A DNA stretch of 64,000 nt, from positions 68,440-132,439 of the forward strand of contig NZ_JAINFL010000016.1 of NCBI RefSeq assembly GCF_022458895.1, written 5' to 3'. Both the position numbers and the translations under genes were made by a program. The notes beneath the pieces are model-generated. The model did not search any database, was not told the origin of the DNA, and saw nothing but the letters and a program-made list of their open reading frames with translations. This document shows positions 55,056 through 63,861 of this stretch, one piece after another; within the stretch, counting starts at the first letter, position 1; every line of letters begins with the position of its first letter. Source of the stretch: Roseihalotalea indica (GTDB taxonomy: Bacteria; Bacteroidota; Bacteroidia; Cytophagales; Cyclobacteriaceae).

Positions 55056-55286
55056 TCATGCTTCTTCCAGATAATTAAGATCCTTATCAAAAGTTTCGTC
55101 CAGGCTCCATAATGCAATCATATCTAGCAGAGAGTTGAATAGGCCTATTCCTAAAGCACTATTAATCACTCCCCAGAAGATTCCACCGATTAACAAGCCC
55201 GCCATTTGCATATTCAACAAAAGAACCCCTTCTTCTAACAACTGAGCCGCGCTTAGGCCGATAGACGATAAACCTGGGACCCTCAC
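55056..55286 (-). CDS. small hydrophobic protein, coupled to the 52-aa gene
   Basis: A 76-residue protein starting at a GTG. The middle is strongly hydrophobic (MAGLLIGGIFWGVINSALGIGLF) and the C-terminus is acidic (ETFDKDLNYLEEA). The start codon overlaps the 52-aa gene's stop in a GTGA arrangement, which suggests coupling. No family is known to me. The GTG start has little independent support. Confidence 0.45.
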   Translation of the reverse strand: MRVPGLSSIGLSAAQLLEEGVLLLNMQMAGLLIGGIFWGVINSALGIGLFNSLLDMIALWSLDETFDKDLNYLEEA

Positions 55287-55441
55287 AATACTGAGAAAAG
55301 ATTGTACAGGCCAACCAGATAACCTAGGGCTGCTACTACAACGAGCATTCTTACCAATTCTCGAGTAAGTAAAGTTCCTTCCGAAGCAATAGAAGTATCT
55401 TTATCCGAAGAATAAACTTCTTCAAAAGGATGGTTTTCCAT
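55283..55441 (-). CDS. 52-aa single-pass membrane protein
   Basis: A 52-residue protein beginning MENHPFEEVYSSDKDTS with a hydrophilic acidic head and ending in one membrane segment (MLVVVAALGYLVGLYNLF). The topology, a cytoplasmic head and C-terminal anchor, is consistent with a small membrane subunit. Its stop TGA overlaps the GTG start of the 76-aa protein. No family recognised. Confidence 0.5.
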   Translation of the reverse strand: MENHPFEEVYSSDKDTSIASEGTLLTRELVRMLVVVAALGYLVGLYNLFSVL

Positions 55442-55565
55442 GGATTAGCAGCTATGGGTAATTGGTAGGCACACGCATCAATCGTACTCTGCTATTAGGC
55501 AGCATAGTAGTAGTTAGGGACGTTCATTTCCGATATCGTCCTACGATAGATGAGGTGATCAGGCC

Positions 55566-55742
55566 TTACTTAATTTCCTTCTTAACTTCATGTAATGCAT
55601 CCTGAAAACTCGATAAGCCTTTTCGGAAACTTTGAAAAAGTTTTGGAATAGTTTTTACCCCAAAAAAAATATAAATAACAAAAAGGATAATGAATAGCTC
55701 CCAGCCACTGATATTATCCAACATGAAGAAATTGAATAGCAT
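55566..55742 (-). CDS. second TatA/E-like protein
   Basis: A 58-residue protein with an N-terminal hydrophobic helix (WELFIILFVIYIFF), the FGVKTIPKLFQSF hinge motif of TatA/E and a short amphipathic, Lys-rich end (EVKKEIK). It is shorter than the 68-residue tatA at 19718 and has Phe-Gly-Val-Lys at the hinge. Orphan TatA paralogues are known, but here it lies among other very small membrane genes rather than with tatB or tatC. That may mean a different, Tat-like role. Confidence 0.72.
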   Translation of the reverse strand: MLFNFFMLDNISGWELFIILFVIYIFFGVKTIPKLFQSFRKGLSSFQDALHEVKKEIK

Positions 55743-55883
55743 ATTCGTACAGGAAACTTATCCCTGCTCTCTAGTTAATTAATTTCGAAATATCGGTATT
55801 TTATTGATATAAAAATACAGGCTGTAGCAAAGAATGTACAGTAGAAAAGGAGAAGGAAATGAACCGCTTCGTGCAAGTAATCA

Positions 55884-56033
55884 TTAAGCTAAGATGTGCT
55901 TAATGTCTAAGGGAGAAAGTATCAATATACGAGAAGAAAAGAAACGGAATGTAAAATTTTCTCTGAAGAAGCTGCCGGTAAATAATTTCAACAGGTCCAC
56001 CAGAATACCGAAGCGTGCCCTGCTAATAAGCAC
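55884..56033 (-). CDS. doubtful 49-aa protein, LFTG-type
   Basis: A GTG-started 49-codon frame. It contains DLLKLFTGS, which resembles DLLLLFTGG of the 57-aa gene upstream. The remainder is Phe-rich with no clear membrane segment. It might be a second, degraded paralogue. The start codon and expression are unsupported, so I report it mainly because of the shared motif. Confidence 0.2.
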   Translation of the reverse strand: MLISRARFGILVDLLKLFTGSFFRENFTFRFFSSRILILSPLDIKHILA

Positions 56034-56070
56034 TTTCTTTAGATTATGCTAAAGAGATTAGACAGTAAAA

Positions 56071-56244
56071 TTACAGATTCATTAAAGCAGTAACTCTAAT
56101 CAAACTAAGTAGTCCTAGAACAGCAACTCCTGCAATTAGTATAATTACTATAAAAGTCACATCCTTCGTGTTATAGCGAAATAGATCATCCTCATCACCC
56201 CCTCCGGTAAAGAGCAATAGTAAATCATTCAGTACCTGTCTCAT
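56071..56244 (-). CDS. 57-aa single-pass membrane protein
   Basis: A 57-residue protein, MRQVLNDLLLLFTGGGDEDD at the start, and one strong membrane segment (TFIVIILIAGVAVLGLLSL). The head is amphipathic with a Gly/acidic turn. Its ATG overlaps the stop of the preceding 32-aa gene as ATGA, which is good evidence for translation. No family is known to me. Confidence 0.55.
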   Translation of the reverse strand: MRQVLNDLLLLFTGGGDEDDLFRYNTKDVTFIVIILIAGVAVLGLLSLIRVTALMNL

Positions 56245-56339
56245 ACTTTTCGTGTTCGCAAGTAGTAAGACTCTAATAACCAGTCAGTAACTTTGGCAAG
56301 TAATTGCTGATACCGCGAATTGTATGTTAGCTTTTTCAT
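56241..56339 (-). CDS. 32-aa peptide upstream of and coupled to the 57-aa gene
   Basis: A 32-residue peptide, MKKLTYNSRYQQLLAKV followed by DWLLESYYLRTRKV, with a readable ribosome-binding site (AGAGGTG) six bases before the start. It overlaps the 57-aa gene by an ATGA junction. It may be a leader peptide that controls translation of the next gene, or a real small protein. It lies 18 bp after the T-run of a hairpin. Confidence 0.5.
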   Translation of the reverse strand: MKKLTYNSRYQQLLAKVTDWLLESYYLRTRKV

Positions 56340-56733
56340 AGCACCTCTTTGTTTATAAAAACCCCTCCGGTTAAGAAGGGGCTATATAGTAAAATTACTT
56401 AATGAGACGGGGTGTCACTTGTGAAGTGCCGACTAGCGATGTGCCACAAATGGTGTGTCGTCTTCAAACTAAAGGTCGCTAACTTAAAATAAGATACCAA
56501 TGGCTTAATGGTCAGAATCTTACTTATGTCAGAACTTGAGGAAATACTAATGATAAATATCCATAAATAAACTAAACAAGCTCTAAAAATTAAACTGTGC
56601 TTTTCATTAGTTATCTCCTTTTTGGCAACAGCCGCCCTAATCAGTCAAGCCCCACATATCGGCAAGAATATTTTTCTTATTTATGTGACCCAGCCCCCCG
56701 CTACCCGTCTTAAGCCCAATACCTCCATTACTG
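56340..56733. other. intergenic stretch with hairpin and weak inverted repeat
   Basis: Besides the hairpin at 56362-56381, there is an imperfect inverted repeat, GACG...TTGTG against CACAA...CGTC (about 56407-56464). No protein-coding frame here is convincing. A - strand frame near 56645-56760 reads GGIGLKTGSGGLGH and could be a coding remnant opposite the start of the 84-aa gene. I cannot identify it. Confidence 0.3.
56362..56381 (-). terminator. hairpin with T-run just upstream of the small-protein genes
   Basis: CCCCT (56362-56366) pairs with AGGGG (56377-56381). On the - strand TTTTTAT follows. It sits 18 bp before the 32-aa start. It may end an upstream transcript or act as an attenuator in the leader of these small genes. 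Confidence 0.55.
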
Positions 56734-56988
56734 ATGATTATTTCAAAATACGAACGGTTGGTCTTAGAACACTTTTACAGACATCCTACTGAATCATTTT
56801 CAATTTCTGAAGTTTGCCAACACCTACAATTAATTCAAGCACCCGAGCTAATTATAGAACGATATCTCATTGAACAAGGCCTTATATACGCCCGAATGAA
56901 GTTAGGACAGTTTTCGTTACGTTACAGCATTAGCGATTATGGTATTTATGCTTATCAACAATGGTTTGAAAATGAGAAACAGGCTTAA
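56734..56988 (+). CDS. small winged-helix-like protein
   Basis: An 84-residue protein, MIISKYERLVLEHFYRHPTE, with the helix-turn-helix-like order SISEVCQHLQL then PELIIERYLIEQGLI, and a beta-hairpin-like FSLRYSISDYG. It looks like a lone winged-helix domain of the type found in Bacteroidota small regulators. DNA-binding is not certain. No linked gene suggests a target; the nearest upstream neighbours are on the opposite strand. Confidence 0.5.
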   Translation: MIISKYERLVLEHFYRHPTESFSISEVCQHLQLIQAPELIIERYLIEQGLIYARMKLGQFSLRYSISDYGIYAYQQWFENEKQA

Positions 56989-57463
56989 TCATTCTAAGTA
57001 ATTAGCAAAGCCCCTGGAAAAGACCTGCTATAATTAACCCCTCATAGTGTATCCTGGGTAGCGCAAAGAAAGTTTATACTAAAACAGAGATCGTTGTTCT
57101 TTTAACCAAACTTACCAAGGATAGTACCTTAATAGATAATTCAAAAATTTTGAGCCGATCTGTAAGAGCCAAGAATAGCCATTTTTAGATTTCTAAGCTT
57201 ACTAATACTTACACCTTAATGCTCGCATGAAAAAGTTGTTTTTTCTTTAAATATTTAAGTCTTTTCTTAACAAAAGAAAAATCATTTCTGTCAGATCTCA
57301 CATCTTTAGAGTAAGCATAATACAATGTTTATCCATTTTTTTATGATACCTCTAAAATAAGTATATCCTATTTTATACTTATTCCCTACCCTTTTTTTTC
57401 TCTTTTCTGTATAGACTTATAAGGAGGTGGTTCCAGTATTCTCACTTGTAAACAAGTTTTCTG
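56989..57463. other. AT-rich gap before the response-regulator remnant
   Basis: No gene found. The stretch is AT-rich with a T-rich region (about 57380-57415) and an inverted repeat CTTGTAAACAAG just before the remnant at 57464. A ribosome-binding-like AAGGAGG (57421-57427) precedes the remnant by about 36 bp. It may hold the promoter of the signalling genes. Confidence 0.3.
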
Positions 57464-57594
57464 ATGAAGACTATTTTATTGATTGAAAACAATCCTGCTG
57501 ATGTATTCCTATTACCTGATTCTAATGGCGAGAACATCTTGAGATTAGCCACTTAAAATTTTGAAAGCAACCCTACTGTCATTTTAACCGGATC
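57464..57594 (+). pseudogene. response-regulator receiver domain remnant
   Basis: The first frame reads MKTILLIENNPADVFLL, the standard start of a CheY-like receiver, but stops after 30 codons. Just downstream, another piece reads ESNPTVILTGSKA, which is the later VILTGSKAxED strand of such receivers, and stops. The conserved Asp and much of the middle are missing. An internal deletion best explains this. The neighbour is a GAF/PAS signalling gene, so it was probably its partner. Confidence 0.65.
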
Positions 57595-57625
57595 AAAGGC
57601 GTAAGAACATAGAAAAATTGCGATC

Positions 57626-58783
57626 ATGAATGAACAAGAAAGATTACAAGAGCTTGAGTCTTACCATATCCTAGATACTCCCCCAGAGAAAGAGCTGGAA
57701 GAGCTGACACAAATTGCTTCAGCCATCTGTGGCACTCCTATTTCCTTGATCACATTTCTAGATGATCACCGACAATGGTTCAAATCCCATATCGGTTTAC
57801 CCATAGAGGAAACTCCCAGAAGTCAGGCTTTCTGTGAATATGCTCTGCATTGCCCCACAGAAGTCTTAGTCGTAGAGGATTCATTAAATGATGGTCGTTT
57901 TCAGCATAACCTCCTGGTCCAGGAGGTGCCTCACATTCGGTTTTATGCGGGCGCTCCCTTGACCACTCCAAACGGGGGTGTATTAGGCACTTTGTGTGTT
58001 ATTGATACCCGCCCCCGCAAGATTACCGAAATTCAGAAGAATGCTTTGCAACTATTGGCCAAGAAGGCAATGACCTATCTGCATACCCGTAAACTGTTAT
58101 TAGACCAAGCCAGGTATATGGAGATGAATGCCGCCCGATTGAAAAAGTTGACTGATCAGGCACCTGGTGTAATCTTTCAATTAGAGCTGAGTCCACAGGG
58201 TCAACTGTCGCTTCCCTTTCTTAGTGAGGGTTTATCAGATATCTTCCCTCATCTTAAAAAGGAAGACATGCAGAAAGTCCCGGAGCTTTTATTTATGGTG
58301 ATGCATCCTGAGGATAGGGCTATCGTCTATGAAAAGTTTTTTGCTGCTTCCGACCAACTGGTTCCAATTGACATTGAGCACCGAGCATTGTTAGAAAATG
58401 GTTGTATTGCTTGGTATTTAACCAAAGCTCAACCAGAAAAAAGAGCAGATGGCACGTTGGTTTGGTATGGAGCTACTCAGAACATCAATGCTCAGAAAAA
58501 ACATATCCAGACCTTAGAACGAATCCTCTTTGATATTTCCCATATCCTGCGTGGTCCGATAACCACTTTATCAGGATTAACCATGGTTATGGAGATGGAA
58601 AAAGAGATGAATGAGCAAAAGTTATGTGAGTTTCTTGGACATATTAAATCAGTCTCCGAAAAATTAAATTCCAATACAAGAAAACTTAATAAGACCTATA
58701 CACAGCAAAGAGAAAGCCTTACTCTGCAAACTAGTATTTTCCCAACAAACAATTCATCTACGCAAAAGACATCAAACAACTGA
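57626..58783 (+). CDS. GAF-PAS protein with histidine-kinase H-box but no ATPase domain
   Basis: A 385-residue signalling protein. A GAF domain (about residues 15-155, starting LQELESYHILDTPPEKELEE) is followed by a PAS domain (about 170-290). A short H-box helix with the phospho-acceptor-type sequence FDISHILRGPITTLSG has its His near 306. The protein then ends without an HATPase domain, so it cannot autophosphorylate. It may receive phosphoryl groups from another kinase, or be a truncated hybrid kinase. It follows the response-regulator remnant by 31 bp. GAF and PAS domains can bind small ligands, but no ligand is readable. Confidence 0.8.
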   Translation: MNEQERLQELESYHILDTPPEKELEELTQIASAICGTPISLITFLDDHRQWFKSHIGLPIEETPRSQAFCEYALHCPTEVLVVEDSLNDGRFQHNLLVQEVPHIRFYAGAPLTTPNGGVLGTLCVIDTRPRKITEIQKNALQLLAKKAMTYLHTRKLLLDQARYMEMNAARLKKLTDQAPGVIFQLELSPQGQLSLPFLSEGLSDIFPHLKKEDMQKVPELLFMVMHPEDRAIVYEKFFAASDQLVPIDIEHRALLENGCIAWYLTKAQPEKRADGTLVWYGATQNINAQKKHIQTLERILFDISHILRGPITTLSGLTMVMEMEKEMNEQKLCEFLGHIKSVSEKLNSNTRKLNKTYTQQRESLTLQTSIFPTNNSSTQKTSNN

Positions 58784-58938
58784 CCCCCACGCTTGATGTA
58801 AATCTGGGTTTGCTCTATTCCTCTTGTACTTTTATTTGTGCCAAAGGTCAATTTATTTTACCCTGTTGGTAGCAGCGCACCAATGTATGTCTTGTTGGTT
58901 AATTATAAATGCTGACGAGCAGGGCTCGACCAATCCAA

Positions 58939-60495
58939 TCAGTCATTGATGTGGAAAAAATCAAAGTCTACGTACCCGCCAGGGGTTTCTGTAGCATAAT
59001 TGAACAACCCGAATCGGTATCCCATAAAGTGAGGCAAAGTATATTCCATTTTAAGCTCCGAGCCAATGCTGGTCCATTCCTTACCGTCCAGACTGTAAAA
59101 GAATGTAGCTACATCACGGAGGCCGGTAAAGTCGCAGGTTGCTTTTAAGTACAGAGTTTTCTGGTCCAGTGGAATGCTTTCTTCCTCCACCACACTCCCG
59201 GTCTGAGCATTAACCATTACAATGACATTAGCTCCGGCCTCATGTTTAACACCTACCAGACCATACTTTTGCTGCAACAGAGCCAATCCGGCAAAATCGC
59301 CTTCCTTCATGTTAGATACATCGATAGCGGTAGAACCTGAACATTCTGGCCCGATCGTCCGCTGGGTCAACGTATTCCGAGCCATCAGGAAGCTGGTATC
59401 TACCCGGGCAGTGGTCAGTCTCAGGTAGCCGTTTCTCTCAGTAAGCGACCAGTGCTCATCATCAGGGTTATGGTTCCATTGCCAGACCAGTGGCAGTGTG
59501 GGCGCCCCTTTTTTCCGTTTGAATTCATCGGAGGCCACAATACCCGGCATCAATCCTTTGCTAGGGGGAAGATCAATTTGATCAGGCACTTTACCATCAA
59601 TCCCTAAGACTGGCCAGCCATCTTCCCAGGTAACCGGAACCAGATACGGAATCCGCCCAACCGAACCATAATCCCTAAAAAGGTAGGCAAACCACTCGCC
59701 CGCCGGGGTATCAATGAGCCCTCCCTGAGCAACTCCTTTGTCCTGTAAAGCTACTCGGCCTTCGTACGGACCGGTGATTTTATCAGCCCGGTGAATGATT
59801 ACTGTACGCATACCTCTTTGGGGCCAGACAATGTTAAACAGGTAATATTTTCCATTTACTTTGAAAAGCTGAGAACCTTCCGATGGAAGCATAATATTGT
59901 CACCAGCGGGCGCACTGGCATTCTCAATCAGCACCCGCTCGGTGCCTTCTTTAACTCCGGATAGATCTTCCTTCAGCTCCACCATCATGAGCTTGCCCCC
60001 GCCCCAAATCATATACACCCGACCATCGTCATCGAAAAATATCGTATTATCATGATAAGAGGGTTCAAATGCAGAAACTTGCCAGGAACCATTTTCTATG
60101 TCTTGGGTGGAATAGATATAAGTCTTTCCGGTAGTCTGGGCGAAAGTGGATACGTAAAAGGTCTCCTTATGGTAACGGATACAACTAGCCCAGGAACCCC
60201 GACCGTAGCTATTTTCACCATTTTCAAGCTCGAGAGCATCGACAGTATCTAACACTTCGTAAGCATAGTTGATCAGTTCCCAGTTCACCAGGTCTGTTGA
60301 TTTCATAATAGGCACTCCCGGGCTCATGTGCATGGTAGTACTACTCATATAATAGGTATCACCCACCCGCACCATCGACATATCGGGCACGTCAGCATAA
60401 ATTATCGGATTCTCAGCTTGCTTGTTTTGGGCTGAAACAACCGTTGACAATGAGCAGAAAAAGATAAAAAGAGCTATAATCATCATTTTTTGCAT
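58939..60495 (-). CDS. GH43-family glycoside hydrolase (beta-xylosidase/arabinosidase type)
   Basis: A 518-residue secreted glycosidase. I chose the ATG at 60495; the ATG at 60582 adds 29 residues before the signal peptide. The signal peptide ends STVVSAQ. The five-bladed propeller begins NPIIYADVPDMSMVRVGDTYY, holding the catalytic Asp candidate. The general acid candidate Glu is in LPSEGSQLFKVNGKYYLFN. The C-terminal half (from about 320) is a concanavalin-like sandwich as in GH43 beta-xylosidases. It pairs with the upstream GH2 gene on the - strand but lacks its own SusCD. Confidence 0.88.
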   Translation of the reverse strand: MQKMMIIALFIFFCSLSTVVSAQNKQAENPIIYADVPDMSMVRVGDTYYMSSTTMHMSPGVPIMKSTDLVNWELINYAYEVLDTVDALELENGENSYGRGSWASCIRYHKETFYVSTFAQTTGKTYIYSTQDIENGSWQVSAFEPSYHDNTIFFDDDGRVYMIWGGGKLMMVELKEDLSGVKEGTERVLIENASAPAGDNIMLPSEGSQLFKVNGKYYLFNIVWPQRGMRTVIIHRADKITGPYEGRVALQDKGVAQGGLIDTPAGEWFAYLFRDYGSVGRIPYLVPVTWEDGWPVLGIDGKVPDQIDLPPSKGLMPGIVASDEFKRKKGAPTLPLVWQWNHNPDDEHWSLTERNGYLRLTTARVDTSFLMARNTLTQRTIGPECSGSTAIDVSNMKEGDFAGLALLQQKYGLVGVKHEAGANVIVMVNAQTGSVVEEESIPLDQKTLYLKATCDFTGLRDVATFFYSLDGKEWTSIGSELKMEYTLPHFMGYRFGLFNYATETPGGYVDFDFFHIND

Positions 60496-60660
60496 ATAGT
60501 ATAGCTTAATTCTGAGTGGACTACCGGAGCCACTGCCTTTAAGGATGTATGACATACATGGTTGATAATTATAAACCTGCAAAATATCCTCATTTTAGGG
60601 TATGCCCCCATTCTTTCACTATCCATTACCCCTGGGTTTGAGTAATCCCCAATGCTTCTA

Positions 60661-63387
60661 TTATTGCCTCTTAATAATCACCGTTCCCTGCTCAAGCCCC
60701 GGAGCATTGGCTGTTACCGTAATTTCTCCTGAAGATCCAGGATTGAAACGAACAATAGCCAACGCTAGCCCACTAAAGGCTTTGCGTTTAAGGGAAGAAA
60801 AAGCTACCATATCGGAAGGGTCACCATTATCGGTGGCTATAATTTCCCCAGGTCCTTCTATAGAGAAGGTTATCTCATGATTTGCTATGGGTACGGTCAG
60901 GCCATGCTCATCAGTAACCCGAATTGTTACAAAAGCCAGATCTTTCCCATCTGGCCTGATTTCATCCCGATCTGCCGACGCTACTAGCATCGCAGGTTTA
61001 CCCGTAGTTGTAACAGTGTCCTCTGCCCAAACCTCACCATTCCGGTAGGCCACCGCTATCAGTTCTCCAGGTTCATAGGTTACATCATCCCATCGCAAAC
61101 GATATTCATACTCTCCTTTTTTCTTCCTACCCAGCGATTCCCCATTAAGAAAAAGCTCCACCTCATCTCCGGAAGTAAATATGTGCACCGGGGTTACCTC
61201 CCCTACTCGCTCCGGCCAGTTCCAATGAGGTAGAATGTGTACCATTGGCAGCTCCGGTCGCCAACGCGATTGATAGAGATAGAAGCGATCCTTTTTGAAC
61301 CCGGCTAAATCAATAATGCCGGAATATGAACTGCGAGACAGGTAATAAGGAGTGGGTTCCCCCAGATAGTCCCATCCCGTCCAGACAAACTCGCCGGCCA
61401 CGTAGGGGTGATGATCCTGAGAGGAAAATACCTTATCCGCCGAAGAGCCAAAGGCCGCAGTGTATAGCTCATAGGCACTGACATATTGGGTTTTCGGATC
61501 TCCCCCAGCCCCATCTTCGGATGGCGCGCTTATACCGCCAAAAACCGGGAATAAATAGGTACCTCTGGTGCTCAGAGCTGATGCAGTTTCACTGCTCACG
61601 ATCATGCGGTCAGGAAATGCTTCGTGAAAAGAAGGATATAAAGGGTCCGTGGTAATACCTTTCAGGTGAGAATACGCCGGGGTATTCCTGATTCCTTCGC
61701 CCTGATAATTGAGACTGATAAGCTCTATGGGTTCAGGAAACTGCATGCCCGGCTTGGCAAAGTTCATAGAAACCGTGGAAGGTCGGGAACTATCTTCGTT
61801 AGCCACAATATTGCGCAGCTTACGGGCCAGAGCGGCTCCCTCTTCTTCGGTATACTGCTCACCTACCTCGTTCCCGTAACTCCACATGATCACGGAAGGA
61901 TGATTTCGGTCACGCCGTATAAAAGAGCGGATGTCAGGCTCGTACCAATCCGGGAAGATCAGGTGAAAATCAAGCGGGGTTTTCTTGCGCTCCCATACAT
62001 CAAAGATTTCGTCGACGACCAGAAAACCCATGCGGTCGGTCAGATCCAGTAGTTCAGGCGCTGGCGGATTGTGGGCCATACGAATCGCATTACAGCCCAT
62101 TTCCCGTAGTATCTCCAACTGTCTTTCTGCCGCCCGTACATTGAAGGCAGCACCTAATGCACCCAAATCATGGTGCTGGTTTACTCCCTGGATTGGGATG
62201 GGTTCTCCATTGACAATGACTCCCTTTTCCGCATCAAATTTCAAATCACGTATGCCAAAACGAGTAGCGTATTCATCTACGAGCTTGTCATCCGCATATA
62301 CCTTACTCACTGCCAGGTAAAGATGCGGTTGTTGCGTTGGAGGCGGCCCCCAAAGGTTTGGATTCTGAATTACTATCGAGTCTTTAGAAGCTGTAGTTTC
62401 ATGAGCAGGAATCGTGGTAGTTGTCGAAGGAAAAGTAGCTACGGCTCCCCCTATGGGTTGAAGGGCATCGTCTAACGTATAGATTTCAGTAATCACTTCC
62501 ACCGTGCGCTCTGAATCACCATCATTTGCTATTTTTATTCCTCGATTCACGACGGCTGATGTTTCAGAAACTTTGCTGGAAGTAAGGAAAGTACCCCACT
62601 GAGCCACATGCACCGGATTGGTTTTGATCAGCCACACATTGCGATAAATGCCCCCACCCGGATACCAGCGAGCAGAGCTGGGAGGATTGTCAATCCGGAT
62701 GGCCAGTTGGTTGTCCCCGCCAGGTTCCAGATAAGGGGTAAGGTCTAGCTGCCAGGAGTTATAGCCATAGGGCCAGCCTCCCACCAAATGACCATTCAAC
62801 CATACCATTGCATACGACATAGCCCCATCTACTTGTAGGAAGATAGATTTACCGGCATCAGCTTGTGAAATATTCAGCTTCTTCCGGTACCAGGCCACTC
62901 CGTGGCTGGGCAAGCGCCCCATCCCTCCGCCTACTTTGGCCTCCCAGCCTTCCTGGAAAGGTCCCTTGATGGCCCAGTCGTGGGGTAATTCAACTTGCTC
63001 CCAGGCACTATCATCAAAGTCAGTCTGCACAAAAGCAAAATCACTACCCGGGTTACCTTCCGGACGCTCATGGCGATCGGCAGAATTTTCAATGAACGTA
63101 TTAGCAGTAGGTAAAATCCATTTTTTCAAAACTCCCTGATCAGACTCCACATCAACCGCTTCGGTAGGTTTGCTATCCGCTACTTTGCTGTCGTTGTCAT
63201 CAGTTACCTCCGGACGGATGTCGTAGATTAGAGAATCCGGATCTGAGTCGTATCGCATGAAATACCAGCCTTCGTTGATAGATATTCGCTCTCTGGGGGC
63301 TTGATTTATCTCTTCCGGTAATTGAGAGCAACCCAGAGTTACGATGAGCACAGATAGGCATAAAGTACTAAAACGCTTGTATTTCAT
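60661..63387 (-). CDS. GH2-family glycoside hydrolase lipoprotein (beta-galactosidase type)
   Basis: A 908-residue enzyme of GH2. I chose ATG 63387 (MKYKRFSTLCLS); an earlier ATG at 63414 is possible. The signal peptide ends VTLGC, so it is lipid-anchored. The order is sugar-binding jelly roll, Ig-like sandwich, TIM barrel, then DUF4982-like and Ig-like C-terminal domains. The general acid/base is in MWSYGNEVGE (about residue 503) and the nucleophile in GEFVWTGWDYLGEP (about 664). It and GH43 likely act on beta-linked sugars, such as galactose- or xylose-bearing chains. No transporter is nearby. Confidence 0.92.
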   Translation of the reverse strand: MKYKRFSTLCLSVLIVTLGCSQLPEEINQAPRERISINEGWYFMRYDSDPDSLIYDIRPEVTDDNDSKVADSKPTEAVDVESDQGVLKKWILPTANTFIENSADRHERPEGNPGSDFAFVQTDFDDSAWEQVELPHDWAIKGPFQEGWEAKVGGGMGRLPSHGVAWYRKKLNISQADAGKSIFLQVDGAMSYAMVWLNGHLVGGWPYGYNSWQLDLTPYLEPGGDNQLAIRIDNPPSSARWYPGGGIYRNVWLIKTNPVHVAQWGTFLTSSKVSETSAVVNRGIKIANDGDSERTVEVITEIYTLDDALQPIGGAVATFPSTTTTIPAHETTASKDSIVIQNPNLWGPPPTQQPHLYLAVSKVYADDKLVDEYATRFGIRDLKFDAEKGVIVNGEPIPIQGVNQHHDLGALGAAFNVRAAERQLEILREMGCNAIRMAHNPPAPELLDLTDRMGFLVVDEIFDVWERKKTPLDFHLIFPDWYEPDIRSFIRRDRNHPSVIMWSYGNEVGEQYTEEEGAALARKLRNIVANEDSSRPSTVSMNFAKPGMQFPEPIELISLNYQGEGIRNTPAYSHLKGITTDPLYPSFHEAFPDRMIVSSETASALSTRGTYLFPVFGGISAPSEDGAGGDPKTQYVSAYELYTAAFGSSADKVFSSQDHHPYVAGEFVWTGWDYLGEPTPYYLSRSSYSGIIDLAGFKKDRFYLYQSRWRPELPMVHILPHWNWPERVGEVTPVHIFTSGDEVELFLNGESLGRKKKGEYEYRLRWDDVTYEPGELIAVAYRNGEVWAEDTVTTTGKPAMLVASADRDEIRPDGKDLAFVTIRVTDEHGLTVPIANHEITFSIEGPGEIIATDNGDPSDMVAFSSLKRKAFSGLALAIVRFNPGSSGEITVTANAPGLEQGTVIIKRQ

Positions 63388-63529
63388 CAGATTATCAGGA
63401 ATATATTGGTCCATATTACAAAAAATATGGTATCATAGTATCCTGAAAAGTGGAGACATTATACACTTGTTGTGATCTGTTAAATTATCTCTTCCCCAAA
63501 GAACTCAGTATTTTTTCTACTAAAATAAC

Positions 63530-63549
63530 ACCTATCCGCATAGGTTTTT
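63530..63549 (+). terminator. weak hairpin with T-run
   Basis: ACCTAT (63530-63535) pairs with ATAGGT (63540-63545), loop CCGC, then TTTT. No + strand gene upstream is known to end here, so its function is unclear. Confidence 0.3.
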
Positions 63550-63850
63550 AGATGCTATTTAGACTCATAAAAATATATTATTTGGCTTTTTAATTAAAAG
63601 TTAAAATAAAATTTTATGTTTGCGCACACGTATTTATTGGAAAATGCTAAAATTTAAATTTCATGATTGCTTCACGGTTTTCATATCAGTTTTTCCATGA
63701 AGATAGAGAGGGCAACATAAACCAGAAGCTTCTACAATGAGGAAGCATTCGGAGGTCTAAAAGAATTCGTTCCGATAATTAGGGAAGAAGTCATTTTCTA
63801 TTGAAAGTCTTATCCGACCGGGCAGGTAAGCATTGCCGGGCGCAGTCAGC

Positions 63851-63861
63851 GGGGGGGGGGG
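63851..63861. repeat. eleven-G homopolymer
   Basis: A run of eleven G within a mostly AT-rich region. Such tracts can vary in length by slippage or be miscounted in sequencing. The - strand frame over it would be shifted by a single-base change. Confidence 0.7.

Noticed and set aside
63615..63622. TATGTTTG promoter-like box on the + strand
   Set aside because: No TTTG at a normal upstream distance and no + strand gene downstream.
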